From Seminavis robusta (taxonomy: Eukaryota; Bacillariophyta; Bacillariophyceae; Naviculales; Naviculaceae): 64,000 bases of DNA. Where the stretch lies: NCBI GenBank assembly GCA_903772945.1, contig CAICTM010000276.1, positions 17,988 through 81,987 on the forward strand. Reading direction: 5' to 3'. Positions 1 through 9,242 of the stretch are shown piece after piece (position 1 is the first letter of the stretch; every line of letters begins with the position of its first letter). The position numbers and the translations under genes were made by a program. The notes beneath the pieces are model-generated. The model was not told the origin of the DNA and made no database searches. It saw only the letters and a list, made by a program, of their open reading frames with translations.

Positions 1-842
1 TGATTATTGCGACTGCTGCTGTTATCACCACCTGTACGAGTCGACTCCCCCGTCGCGGACGAATCCATGGAATGTCGTCGACTGGAGTGACTATTTCCGC
101 CGACACGACTAATCGATTTGTACTTGTCCGTCATGCTTCGTTGTTGTTGCTGTTGTTTGGAACGCTCATGGCCTCCTTCCTCTGCAATACTGGATCCATC
201 ATTACTGCCTCGTCGTCGTGAGCGCCGGAGGGGTTCCAACGAATCTGGTACAATGGGAATGGCACCATCGTTACTGCCGCGTCGACGTGTGGACCGTGAT
301 TGATTGGGGGAGACTTGTTTTCGTCGTCGATGATGGTGTTCCATGAGTTCATGTGCGACCTTGTATTTTTGGGCATAATTCAAGTGACTTTGTCCCGAAA
401 CATCCAACAGAGTACTGCTATTATTGTTGTTGATGCTGTTGTTGTTGGCTGCCATGGCAGCTCCCAGAGATCCCTTGCTAGAATTGAGTAACGATTGCTG
501 ATGTTGTCGACGAAAGGAACCACTGGTGGAAGAAGAATAAGCAGAACTATTGTCCATGCGAAACTTGCTGGTAGACGAACCGGTGGTGGCCTTGGAAGCA
601 TTGGAATATGCCGAAGAATCCAAGCTTCCCTTGGTGGCCAACAAGGCTTCTTGTAAAGAGGACTCGGGAAGTCGTTCTTTGTCCACAGACGGTCGACGTC
701 GTCTTCGACCGCTTCCAGAGGATTTCAGAGTCCTTCGTCGATTATGCTGATCTTGTGTAGCGGCATCCAATCTCGCTGTCGACGAACGATCCCCTCGATT
801 GGAAGAAGGAGGAGAAGCGTCCATGGCGGTGCTGCTTGCCAT
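1..842 (-). CDS. Ser/Arg/Asn-rich protein, N-terminal part (C-terminus beyond the left edge)
   Basis: The minus strand is open from ATG at 842-840 to the window edge (280 codons, no stop), so the gene continues to the left. The protein begins MASSTAMDASPPSSNRGDR and is low-complexity: Ser runs, RRRRR basic patches, Asn runs (NNNSINNNNSS) and a QQQQQ stretch. Two near-identical segments carry the motif RRRGSNDG (around plus positions 290-240 and 220-195), which suggests an internal duplication; each could be a basophilic kinase site (RRxS). A short segment, LNYAQKYKVAHELMEHHHRRRK, is less biased and may be a helix. No domain is recognisable. The sustained frame with consistent Ser/Arg bias makes it a credible gene. 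Function unknown; the informative domain is presumably outside the window. Confidence 0.72.
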   Translation of the reverse strand, partial: MASSTAMDASPPSSNRGDRSSTARLDAATQDQHNRRRTLKSSGSGRRRRRPSVDKERLPESSLQEALLATKGSLDSSAYSNASKATTGSSTSKFRMDNSSAYSSSTSGSFRRQHQQSLLNSSKGSLGAAMAANNNSINNNNSSTLLDVSGQSHLNYAQKYKVAHELMEHHHRRRKQVSPNQSRSTRRRGSNDGAIPIVPDSLEPLRRSRRRGSNDGSSIAEEGGHERSKQQQQQRSMTDKYKSISRVGGNSHSSRRHSMDSSATGESTRTGGDNSSSRNN

Positions 843-1623
843 GGTCTGTCTACCTGGTGAACCTGCTCTCCTCAACTACTGTACTAGACTACCGGTAGCA
901 CAATACTTGTCCCCACAAATAAATGAGGTGCTGTTACCCCTGCCCTCTTCAAGCCTACCTACTCCAATGACCCACGGATGGATAGCCGGTGGACTAACAC
1001 CAAAGTATCCGTAGTCGTCTAGTTAGTTGCCGTCCAATGTTTCTATCTGTCTTTGCCTTTGTCTTTTTATTGTGATTCCGTGTCTGTGAAGGATCTCGGT
1101 GGTGCGCGCTGCCATTACGTGAGCTTGAGTGGTGTGTGACATCTGCTGCCGGTTCCGTGGATCTCTTCCTTCCGGTGTAAGTCTTGTCTGGTTATCACGA
1201 GACATTCTTCGAAGGTCACCCGAATAGTTACCCAACCTCCTCATGAGCTTTGATGGGTTGGGGTGATAATATATTTTGGGATGAAGCTTGACCCTCCGAA
1301 AGCGAAAAAGGCTGATGATAGAGGAAGGAGGTGTTGATAAAGAGGTTGCTATAGTGTTGTGTTACTACTTGGTAGTTGTTGTGTGGTTGATTTTAGTAAT
1401 CTGGTAATCTGGTAACTGGATAGTCATAAATCGCTACCACAGGTCATTTTCGGTCCCCTCAAGCTAGAGGGGGATCTATCTCACGCTAGATTGCACTTGA
1501 AATGGGAAAACAGACTTCGGAAGTCTGAAACAGGATGTACCCTTGGGGCATGGCCCCTTGGAGGCTCAGACCTGCCGTTCACCAAACGGCCCACCCTATG
1601 GTCATGTTGCCTTTTGCAGATTG
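843..1623. other. Intergenic: 5' flank of the first gene and 3' flank of the Copia remnant
   Basis: No convincing coding frame. The stretch holds the presumed promoter of the minus-strand gene ending at 842 and the sequence beyond the 3' end of the Copia fragment. On the minus strand a purine run, CTTGAGGGGA (1454-1463), is positioned like a polypurine tract, but no LTR pair was found. A 73-codon frame at 1023-1244 (minus) is Arg/Gln-rich and not supported. Confidence 0.5.
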
Positions 1624-2643
1624 TTAGTAGAGGACTTTCGAAACCAGTCGCTGTCTCACAGGCCCGTTCTGGATCTTCGTCAACATATCCGCCAAATTGC
1701 TCTCAGTACTCTCATATGTGATGTTTGCCATGCCTGCAGCGACTCTTTCACGGACATAATGGTATGCGACCGAGTTGCTCTTTTTCTTCAAAGTAGACTC
1801 CGGGATGCTCGAGTTCTTGATCACGGACATGTTGTCCGCCTTGACGTGAGCCGGGCCATCAAGGGGAACTCCCATCATCCTGAGCTTGTACCGCAAGCCC
1901 TCCACGATCTCGATTCCAACCTTCATCGCCGCGAACTCAGATCCAAAGGAGGAAGTTTCAATGGAGCCCTGCTTCTTGCTATACCAAATAATTGGAGACA
2001 TGTTAGCAAAGACGAGTACACCAGTACGCGAACGACGTGTCACCTTGTCCCCAGCATGGTCAGAATCCACAAACATGGTGATTTGGATTGGTTTGCCGAG
2101 AGGCTTCGGCATGTCTGGAGGCAAAAGCTCTTTCGCATCGGCATAGAAATCACTCCAGTCAGGTCGCTCTGGTTCCACATGATTCACATAGGAAGGATCA
2201 AAAACAAGGTGAGAACGACTGTGCTGCTTGAGATATGCCAAGATATGAAACACAGCGTCCAGGTGCCCAACTCGTGGGGCTGCACAGTACGAAGCCATGA
2301 TTGAAACCTCGGTGCAGATGTCAATTCTCCCGAGTTCCACGGCCCATCGTAGCACTCCAATCTGCTGTTGAAAGTAATTTGTCCACTCGTCATCACAAAG
2401 GTTTGAAACATCCAACTCCGGGGTGTAATTGCTCGGTAACACTGAAGTTGCTTTCGACTTGAGCGTCTTCCCACGTCGCTCGAGCCATGTCTCCACATTT
2501 CTGACAGCTTCCTTGACATACTGTTCAGATCCCATTGACCAACATGGTTTGTCAACGCCAGGGAGATTGTACTCCTTGACTGAAGCCCCAAGATACTGAG
2601 TTGGCTTTCCCAGGTAAGTAGCTTCTAATGTTGTTGACGAATG
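1624..2643 (-). pseudogene. Ty1/Copia retrotransposon remnant, RNase H region
   Basis: The frame encodes the C-terminal end of a Copia polyprotein. Reading 5' to 3' on the minus strand it starts with YLGASVKEYNLPGVDKPCWS, the segment that follows reverse transcriptase. It then gives the RNase H core: FVDSDHAGDKVTRRSRTG, the WYSKKQGSIETSSFGSEFAA block, ADNMSVI, and the closing NLADMLTK. A TAA at 2646-2644 closes the frame upstream, and gag, protease, integrase and the RT core are absent, so the copy is 5'-truncated. The first in-frame ATG is at 2535, but the coding sequence extends further upstream. The identification rests on the well-known Copia RNase H motifs. No LTR pair or target duplication was found. 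It is not an active element. Confidence 0.9.
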
Positions 2644-3070
2644 TTACCTGTGTGCACTGGTCCATCGTACCGGTACCTGAAAGGAACCTTTAGTATGTTA
2701 CCAAACGAACTGTGCCCACCCCTGGTCCATCTACAAACCCCACTCCTGGTCCATTTTCAGGCCCCGCTGGCTGTCGGACCCACTACAGAACCTAGACTAC
2801 GCCGAGCCCCATTTCCGCCTGGGACCTATCCCTACCGTTAGTCCATCTCCTGGACCAACTCGCCTCCTTTCGAGTATCCACGGAGGTTGGCCTTCTTGTG
2901 TCGAGCCCAGCCCAGCCCAGCTGATGCTGGATATCCTAAACGCGCGGCATCTGCTACAACTAGCTAGCTAGCTAGCTAGTTAGTTAGCTGTACTAGCTAG
3001 CTAAATGGATCAATGACCATACTACATGTAGTAAGAGTTGAAGTGAGTGAGCTTGACCAGAATTGCATTT
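2644..3070. other. Intergenic with CTAG-type repeat array
   Basis: No gene seen. A TACCGGTACC motif lies near 2669-2678. A self-complementary array of TAGC units occupies about 2959-3002, changing from CTAG to TTAG units. The array sits about 70 bases beyond the 3' end of the zinc-finger gene. Confidence 0.6.
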
Positions 3071-4756
3071 TTATTTGGGAACATCCGCATATCGTTCTAT
3101 CAACCACGAGGATGATGCATTTAGAACTTGTTGGTTCAGGACCAACGGTGCCAATCCATTCTGGTACTTGAGAGTCTTTTGTATTTCTGGTACCGTAGTA
3201 TTGGCGCTACCGTCGTCGCTCTGCTCAGTATTGTTGTCATTGTCGTCGTCGTCTACCACTTGTTGACTCTCTTGTGAGGTGGCCATGACTTCATTCAAAA
3301 AGCCCAAGACATCTTTCCAGTTGAATAACTCTGGCTGTTTTGGTTGTGGTTGCTGGTCCCCTTTCTTTTGACGTTTTGGTGCTTCGTTCCCTGCCTTGTC
3401 ATCAATCATCGTGAGTTTCCTCTCTAGAGCCTTGTTCATGACCAACTGCACCAACGCTTGTGCTTGCCCATCAATTTCCTGGACCAATACATCCGAGATC
3501 ATTTGTCGTTGTTTGGCATGGATTTCCGACCAGGAGCAGCCGCGGACGTGATCCGATCCATAAAAGTGCTTCTTGAGAGCATCCATAGACTCAAATTCGG
3601 CGGTGCAGAGACGGCATTGGTAGGGCGGTTCCCTGGGTGCCCCCCAGGGATACTTTTCAATGGTCAACTCTATGCATCGTTGTTGCGCCGATTTCTGTAG
3701 TTGCATCCGACGCGTGGCATCGGTAGTAGTATCCGTGGTATGGAACTGTACATCATGGTTATTAGTAGAGGACCCAGTAGGTTGTACTAGCGTGGATTGA
3801 GAAGCAATATCGACCGCTCTCTGCCAACAGCGCAGGAGCAATGCTCGTGGGACGTGGTTTCGATCAACGGTACACCGGACCGTGTCTGGATCCAACTGTC
3901 TCATTCTCTCTGGAACTAGCAATGCCTCGGTCTCTTTGCAGCCTGAAAAGGGCGTTGTGGAATCATCTATTGTTGTTGTTGTTGTTGTTGTGTTGCTGGG
4001 CACCACTGTAGATAAGCGATCTCTGGTAAACTCGAACAAGGGAATGGAATCCCCAAATTGCTCATTCCAAGGTGCATCGATACCACCCTCGTTGCCAGCC
4101 CTGTCTTTGTACCGATTTCGTCGACCACCGCGCAAATCACGGGGCCATGGATCGGCCGCACACCCACTAGCGTGTCCATAAAGGCGAATATCATCTCCAT
4201 GCAACAGATGCAGTGCATTGCCTTTTGTGTCTTTGGCCTTCTCCGTACTGCTCCCATCATCACTGCTGTCTTGACCTTCTTGGTCCGAGTGAGAAATAGA
4301 AGCTTCGTCTTCATCATGGTTCCGTTTTCTCTTTTTGGTGGGTCTGCTCTTTCTCCGATCTGATTCTTCCGAACCATCTTGGAGATTAGTACGTTGTTGT
4401 CCTCCACTGCCATCAGCATCATCAACAGTAGCAGAATTTCTGTCTTTGTTTTCTGACTGTGATTTATTGCGTTTCTTCCAAGTGTCAATTCTCCATGCCC
4501 GATGACGAAAGTGATTTCCCGTCATGACGATATGCTCCAGTGCGTCTTCACAGTCCTGCAGCTCGAGTGCTGTGCTGCGTCTCTGGGCGTTGGAACCTCT
4601 CGCTCGAGTACCCATGGCAATGCTACCATTTCTGTCGTTATGGTGTTGGTTGCTGGTGCCTCTATGCTTATTAGAAGTAGTTCCGCTAGCAACGTTGTTA
4701 TTAGTATTGGAAGACGGAGAAGAGCCATCGGACTCCTCTTCCATTGGACTGTTCAT
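3071..4756 (-). CDS. C2H2 zinc-finger protein, nuclear-type, function unknown
   Basis: Single-exon frame of 561 codons. The N-terminal third is Asn/Ser/Thr-rich. A strongly basic/acidic stretch follows (about residues 134-175), including KKRKRNHDEDE, a plausible nuclear localisation signal. One C2H2 finger is clear at residues 381-403: CRLC, twelve residues, H, five residues, H (CRLCTAEFESMDALKKHFYG and on). Such single fingers with an H-x5-H spacing occur in RNA-binding and splicing-associated proteins, but the family here is not recognised. The C-terminus has an acidic DDDDNDNN stretch. A Thr run (residues 255-262) reflects a GTT microsatellite in the gene. The gene is head-to-head with the exosome-subunit gene, 181 bp between starts, so a shared promoter is likely. 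Role unproven. Confidence 0.8.
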   Translation of the reverse strand: MNSPMEEESDGSSPSSNTNNNVASGTTSNKHRGTSNQHHNDRNGSIAMGTRARGSNAQRRSTALELQDCEDALEHIVMTGNHFRHRAWRIDTWKKRNKSQSENKDRNSATVDDADGSGGQQRTNLQDGSEESDRRKSRPTKKRKRNHDEDEASISHSDQEGQDSSDDGSSTEKAKDTKGNALHLLHGDDIRLYGHASGCAADPWPRDLRGGRRNRYKDRAGNEGGIDAPWNEQFGDSIPLFEFTRDRLSTVVPSNTTTTTTTIDDSTTPFSGCKETEALLVPERMRQLDPDTVRCTVDRNHVPRALLLRCWQRAVDIASQSTLVQPTGSSTNNHDVQFHTTDTTTDATRRMQLQKSAQQRCIELTIEKYPWGAPREPPYQCRLCTAEFESMDALKKHFYGSDHVRGCSWSEIHAKQRQMISDVLVQEIDGQAQALVQLVMNKALERKLTMIDDKAGNEAPKRQKKGDQQPQPKQPELFNWKDVLGFLNEVMATSQESQQVVDDDDNDNNTEQSDDGSANTTVPEIQKTLKYQNGLAPLVLNQQVLNASSSWLIERYADVPK

Positions 4757-4937
4757 CGTCAGTTTTTTGAGCTGTTTCCTGTTTTGTGTCTTCGTCTTGG
4801 ATCCAAACTGATCAACTCAGACGGCTTATTGCTTGAAGCCAACCTACCAACAGCCATTCACTCCGTTCGACCATGATCAATCTGTTATTTATTGTTTCTT
4901 CATTTCTTCATTTCTGACAATCACAATCATCATCACC
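4757..4937. promoter_or_regulatory. Short divergent intergenic region, probable bidirectional promoter
   Basis: The two oppositely oriented starts (4756 minus, 4938 plus) are 181 bp apart, so the interval must hold both 5' regions. It is AT- and pyrimidine-rich near the plus-strand start. No specific factor site is identified. This is inferred from geometry only. Confidence 0.45.
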
Positions 4938-5837
4938 ATGCCACGAAACTACGCAAGTCTCTCCAACTGCTACAAGCCTCTTCCTTTTAACTTGGCGCAA
5001 TCCCAGCAGGCTTCCACCACCACCACCGTTAGTAAAAAATCCAAAAGAGATAGAGCTTCCCATGAACTGAGGGTACTCCGCCTGGAGCTGGGCATTACGT
5101 CGGCCACGGGATCGGCCTTGGTAGAATTGGGACACACCAAGGTTCTCTGTCAAGTCATTGGGCCAACAACAACCAGTACGACGACAGTCAATATGGAAGA
5201 GGGAACCCTGGAATGCCAAGTCCAATATGTCCCCAATGTCGGCTATCCCATTACCTCGCTGGTAGGTGCTGCCGCCAGTGGATTGGCATTGTCGTCGGAA
5301 ACGCAGCAACATGCACAACAACCGACATCGGGACGAATCAATACACAAATTGGGGGCGTCGAAAAGGAATTGGCCAATCAGGTATTGTCCTCTCTTGCGG
5401 CGGCAGTGCCACTCAAAGCCTATCCCAAAAATGTGATTCAGTTGCAATTGACAATTCTACAAGACGATGGCAGTGTCATGTCAGCGTGCACCATTGCAGC
5501 TTCATTGGCACTCGTCAATGCCAGTATTGAAGTGTATGATATGGTCACCAGCGCCACTGTGGCTGTCATGAACGACGAGGACACTACGCAACCCAAACTC
5601 TTGGCAGACCCAACCTACAGCGAACTGGAGCAAGCCGACGCCGTTGTCACACTCTCGCTGCTAGCCAATTGGAAAGAAGTCACATTATGGAATCAATCTG
5701 GACGACTGTCATCGACTTTGGCCAATGAAGCCATCAGTCTGTGTAGAGATGGATGCAGAAGCATGCACAAATTCATGAGGAATGCACTGTTGGATTTTGA
5801 GGAACCAGGCGGACAAAAGACGACCACACAGACGTGA
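4938..5837 (+). CDS. Exosome complex RNase PH-domain subunit (Rrp41/Rrp46/Mtr3 group)
   Basis: The protein (299 residues) has the RNase PH fold pattern. An ELRVLRLELGITSATGSA block (residues 43-60) is followed by LVELGHTKVLCQVIGP (61-76), then GTLECQVQYVPN, and the QDDGSVMSACTIAASLALVN segment (175-194) that corresponds to the conserved DGG-type helix. These are the hallmarks of the ring subunits of the RNA exosome, which processes and degrades RNA 3' to 5' in nucleus and cytoplasm. Which of the three RNase PH-like subunits it is cannot be settled by eye; Rrp41 fits best. ATG at 4938 was chosen over the in-frame ATG at 4833 because the extra 35 residues look like translated leader. An insertion rich in Gln/Ala (residues 111-133) is unusual in length. 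Confidence 0.82.
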   Translation: MPRNYASLSNCYKPLPFNLAQSQQASTTTTVSKKSKRDRASHELRVLRLELGITSATGSALVELGHTKVLCQVIGPTTTSTTTVNMEEGTLECQVQYVPNVGYPITSLVGAAASGLALSSETQQHAQQPTSGRINTQIGGVEKELANQVLSSLAAAVPLKAYPKNVIQLQLTILQDDGSVMSACTIAASLALVNASIEVYDMVTSATVAVMNDEDTTQPKLLADPTYSELEQADAVVTLSLLANWKEVTLWNQSGRLSSTLANEAISLCRDGCRSMHKFMRNALLDFEEPGGQKTTTQT

Positions 5838-6104
5838 AAGAATAGTCCAACCCAAGGCTATAGAACACTTCCTAAGCAAACAACGTGTAGAAAAATTGAG
5901 CTGGGACATTCGATGTTCTTCTGTTCAGTTTTCAATTTATTTGCAATAGAACCATTCCTAGTTTGTTAGCTTTTCCATCCTTCGTGTGTACTTGTCGACT
6001 GAGACTCGTCACTCTGTTTAGGCTGCCAAAACAGTTTCTTTTGATTGCGTTGCGCCGGTAGGCACTGACAGTGAGTTCGAGTTCTTTTTGCTTTACCAAA
6101 ACAA

Positions 6105-7784
6105 TCAAGCGGAAGGATCGGTTGCGGGGGCTTTGTTGGTAAGGCTTTTCAGCAGTTTCTTCGCTCTGTATTTTTCCATTTCGTTCAAGTGTTTGACAGG
6201 ACAGGTTCCACTCGAAGCCTTCCAGAGCCAACGAATTGCCTCGTCCTTATCCACCGTCAGCACACCACCAAGACCAGTTGCCAATGCTGACCCTAACACG
6301 TAGGCCGCCAAATCCGACCCGTTCCCCGCAGCCATAGCAGTATACATCATTCCTTTCATTAAGTCCTGGGCGACACCCGTTCCAGTCAAAAGGTCCACCC
6401 CTAGGAATACCGTGCACTCCAAGTTTCCATAGTCGTGTCCTTTCTTCATCAAGATGTGGCTCTTGGCTAGGTCTTTCGCAAAACCCTTTTCGCCGTATCG
6501 ATAATTCAGTCCGACAGTCAGCATGACATTTTTGTCGCCCGCATTGGCCTTCTTCAACAGGTCTTCCATTTCCTTCTTCTCCTTCACTTTTTCATTCCAA
6601 CTGGAGAGCAATGAATCACCAATGACACCCGTCTTGATCAGTCCTTCAATCAAATTCTTGTGCTGGGGAGCCGGGAACAGACGGTCGCCCATCGGTTGAT
6701 TCGTCATTGGTGATGTTCTCTTAGTCGTGAGGTGTTGTTCAATTGCTAAGAAGGGAATGGAAAAATAGATGGTTGAGCACGAAGCAACTCATTGAGACTC
6801 AACTCGACCGTTACCATGCTTACCCGAACGCTCGTAGACGCGGCCATCCTCAGCCGTGACAGGGTCCCACGGCATCTCACGGGTAATAGGGCAAATCAAA
6901 TCCTCGACAGGGAACTGGGCTTGCAGCTTCTCGAGCTGGAGCTTCTCTATTTCTTTGACTTTCTGAGGATTTGGACTATCGCTCAGTTTTGTTCCTTTGG
7001 GCTTCGAATCTTCCGTGGGCTTTGCACTGTTGTCGCTGTTTTCTTCTTTGGCTTTGGCTTAATGATTCAAGTCTTCTAGTCTTCGTTGTCTTCATCTGAC
7101 TTGAGGTTGTCATCGTTTTCATTGGTGTTTGTCTCTGAATCGTCTTCAGTCTCGTTGTCTTCATCTGACTTGAGGTTGTCATCGTTTTCATTGGTGTTTG
7201 TCTCTGAATCGTCTTCAGTCTCGTTGTCTTCATCTGACTTGGGGTTGTCATCGTTTTCATTGGTGTTTTGTCTCTGAATCGTCTTCATTCTCCTTGTCTT
7301 CTTCGGGCTTGGAGCTGCCATCGTTTACATTGGTCTTTGTCTCTGAATCGTCTTCATTCTCCTTGTCTTCTTCGGGCTCGGTGTTTTCACCGTTTTCGTT
7401 GGTGTTTGCCTCTGAAGCTTCAGTTGCGTTGTTGTCGTTGTCGTTATCGTTAGAATCGTCCTTGGCTTCATCGGTCTTGGGCTTATCATTCTGCTCATCT
7501 TCCTTCTTGGTAGTCGAATCGACATCTCTTTCCTCTTCCTTGGGCGTTGGACCTTCGTTTTCCCCTTCTTTCTGCTCATTGGGCGTCGCCTTGTCATCGT
7601 CATCTTCTTCGGCCTTTGGCTTTGAATCGCTCGTATGGGTGGTGTTCTGACTCTTGTGAGCGTCCAAAAGACGTTGACGAAGGACGTGGGCCTTCCCGGT
7701 ACCTCCGAGTTTGGCTTTCTTGCATTGCGAACGAAGCTCATTGTAGGAGAGCTGGTTGATATCATCGATGGTAAGCAAAGACAT
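6105..7784 (-). CDS. SAP / acidic repeat / U-box / Sel1 protein (one intron; repeat region out of frame)
   Basis: Start ATG at 7784 opens a SAP-like domain (IDDINQLSYNELRSQCKKAK to LRQRLLDAH), usually a DNA/chromatin-binding helix pair. A long acidic Asp/Glu/Asn/Thr segment follows. From about 6940 the frame encodes a U-box (LICPITREMPWDPVTAEDGR), interrupted by a GT-AG intron at 6746-6823 (78 nt) and completed by ERSAIEQHLTTKRTSPMTNQ. Sel1-like repeats follow, for example YRYGEKGFAKDLAKSHILMKK, with further copies at DLLTGTGVAQDLMKG and VLTVDKDEAIRWL. A U-box makes it a probable E3 ubiquitin ligase, with Sel1 repeats as the substrate or adaptor part. Odd: between about 7030 and 7330 the acidic repeats run one base out of frame with both the SAP part and the U-box part, which share a frame. 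Either two compensating indels or an intron must bridge it, so the exact protein is unresolved. Confidence 0.72.
7081..7420 (-). repeat. 69-bp coding tandem repeat with one 70-bp unit
   Basis: Copies of a 69-bp unit begin (on the plus strand, at the GTCTCTGAA landmark) at 7131, 7200, 7270, 7339 and 7408. Four spacings read 69, 70, 69, 69. The single 70-bp spacing comes from an extra T at about 7265-7269 (TGTTTTG in place of TGTTTG). Each unit encodes about 23 acidic residues of the type DDSETNTNENDDN. The extra base shifts the reading frame of the host gene. Confidence 0.9.
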
Positions 7785-8273
7785 GATGATGATACTAGCT
7801 ATTAATAGTACTGGTAGTTGTTGGTGCTTCAGAAACTGTGGCTTCGGAAAGAAAAATGGGTGAGGGGGTGAGGTTTCGAGATGAAAAACAACGGAAAAAA
7901 TGAGCTCTGAACAGTCACGAGGGTTGGGGCTAATAAAACACACGACTGAGGCATTCGTACCTGGTACCGTACCGGTACCGATACCGCTACCGTACGGTAA
8001 GGTGGTATGGAATGAGAGCTCTTCGCTATCAAACACAAGGAATGATCAATCCTCCTGCAAAAGTATTACCGGTACCGGTACGCAGTTGCAAGTGGAGGCT
8101 GTCGCCCGCTGCTGGTACCGGTACCGGTAGTATAATGGGTCTCTATCGAAGTCATACCAATGAATAAACAAGACGCATTTCATGTATTATACAGTTTTAA
8201 TGTAGCAATAGAAGGAAAGGATCCTTCTATCTTCTATCGTTGGTCAATCAAACCAACCAAAACTGTGGCTTGT
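7785..8273. other. Intergenic with TACCGGTA cluster
   Basis: Tail-to-head space between the deacetylase gene's 3' end and the SAP/U-box gene's 5' end. Three dense TACCGGTACC clusters lie at about 7961-7990, 8067-8080 and 8113-8130. It must include the promoter of the gene starting at 7784. No RNA gene seen. Confidence 0.6.
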
Positions 8274-9242
8274 TCACGACGACAACGTTGACTCCTCATT
8301 GATCGTATCATTGTTTCCGCTGTCCTTGCTGGTGTTGTCTTTCGTTTCTTCTTCCTCGTCCAGCTGAGACATTTGTTGCATCTCTGTCAGATTGCAGCAA
8401 CGCAATCCTCTCTTTTGAATTCCCTGCAGAAAGAACTCCAATGCCATCAGGTTGCCTTCTCGGAATCCCTTTTCTGGCATGTGAATGATGGCAATGCTAC
8501 CTGCTTTGACTTGGGAGAGCATGAGATTTGAGACTTGCTTCATGGCCTTTTCTCGGTATTTCTGCAGCTTTGGGTCCGCGTCGCCATCGAGCTCTGCGGC
8601 AAAGAGCGGGTCGGCTTCCTGCGCAAAGGACCAATCGTCGCAGTAGCAATCTCCCAGTACATGTTCCATGTTGCCCTCTTCTTCCATGGCCTGCTTCATG
8701 TTGGCCGACATGAGGCCTTGGGGAGCCCTGAACCATCGAGTCTTCTTGGTCTTCTTTGCGTTCTGCTTTCCGTGCTTTTCTTCCAGGTCATCAAGAACCG
8801 CGTTGGCTTGTCTCATCTGTGTTTGGAACTCTGGCTTGTCCAACTTGTTGTAGTAAAAGAGACGATCACTGATCATATGATTTCCCACTTCATGGCCTTC
8901 ATCCAACAGCTTTTCAATGACGGAATCTTCTTGGTTGGTCACGTAGTCGCTGCAGACAAAAAACGTGGCATGGGCGTTGTCGTACTTGGCCAACAACTCC
9001 AAGACATCGTTGGCCATGGAGGTTTCGGGTCCTCCTCGTGAGAGACCGTCATCGATCGTCAGAGCAATAACGGGCTGGTCTGTCTCGAAGTGAGTCAAAG
9101 TGCCGCCATATTCCTTGGGGTAGATCCTCTTGGCCAAGCGACCCAAACGCCGCATGCCAAACAGAGTGGCAAAGCGCCACACTGGCTTGTGAAGCAGGTT
9201 GGCCGTTGAACAGCAGCTCGTTCCTTTCTTGGTGGTGGGCAT
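8274..9242 (-). CDS. Polysaccharide deacetylase-like protein (NodB homology domain)
   Basis: Single exon, 322 residues. NodB motif 1 is clear: VIALTIDDG (residues 58-66) with the tandem Asp. Motif 2 reads GHEVGNHMISD (116-126): the first metal His is present (H122), but the second His of the usual H-x3-H is Asp (D126). Motif 3 is FRAPQG (171-176). Motif 4 is approximated by CDDW (201-204), and motif 5 by SIAIIHMP (249-256) with H254. The family removes N- or O-acetyl groups from chitin, peptidoglycan or xylan using a divalent metal. The His-to-Asp change could alter metal binding or mark a specialised or inactive form. The C-terminus is acidic and Ser/Thr-rich. No clear signal peptide; an internal hydrophobic stretch is weak, so secretion is uncertain. 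Confidence 0.85.
   Translation of the reverse strand: MPTTKKGTSCCSTANLLHKPVWRFATLFGMRRLGRLAKRIYPKEYGGTLTHFETDQPVIALTIDDGLSRGGPETSMANDVLELLAKYDNAHATFFVCSDYVTNQEDSVIEKLLDEGHEVGNHMISDRLFYYNKLDKPEFQTQMRQANAVLDDLEEKHGKQNAKKTKKTRWFRAPQGLMSANMKQAMEEEGNMEHVLGDCYCDDWSFAQEADPLFAAELDGDADPKLQKYREKAMKQVSNLMLSQVKAGSIAIIHMPEKGFREGNLMALEFFLQGIQKRGLRCCNLTEMQQMSQLDEEEETKDNTSKDSGNNDTINEESTLSS

Noticed and set aside
1023-1244. 73-codon minus-strand frame, Arg/Gln-rich
   Set aside because: No domain or coding-like composition; lies in the flank of a retroelement remnant.
4833-4937. 35-residue upstream extension of the exosome subunit with a hydrophobic run
   Set aside because: Looks like a signal peptide only by chance (pyrimidine-rich leader); a nuclear/cytosolic exosome protein would not carry one.
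7081-7420. Possible CRISPR-like regular repeat
   Set aside because: Units are contiguous 69-bp coding repeats without unique spacers, in a eukaryotic gene.
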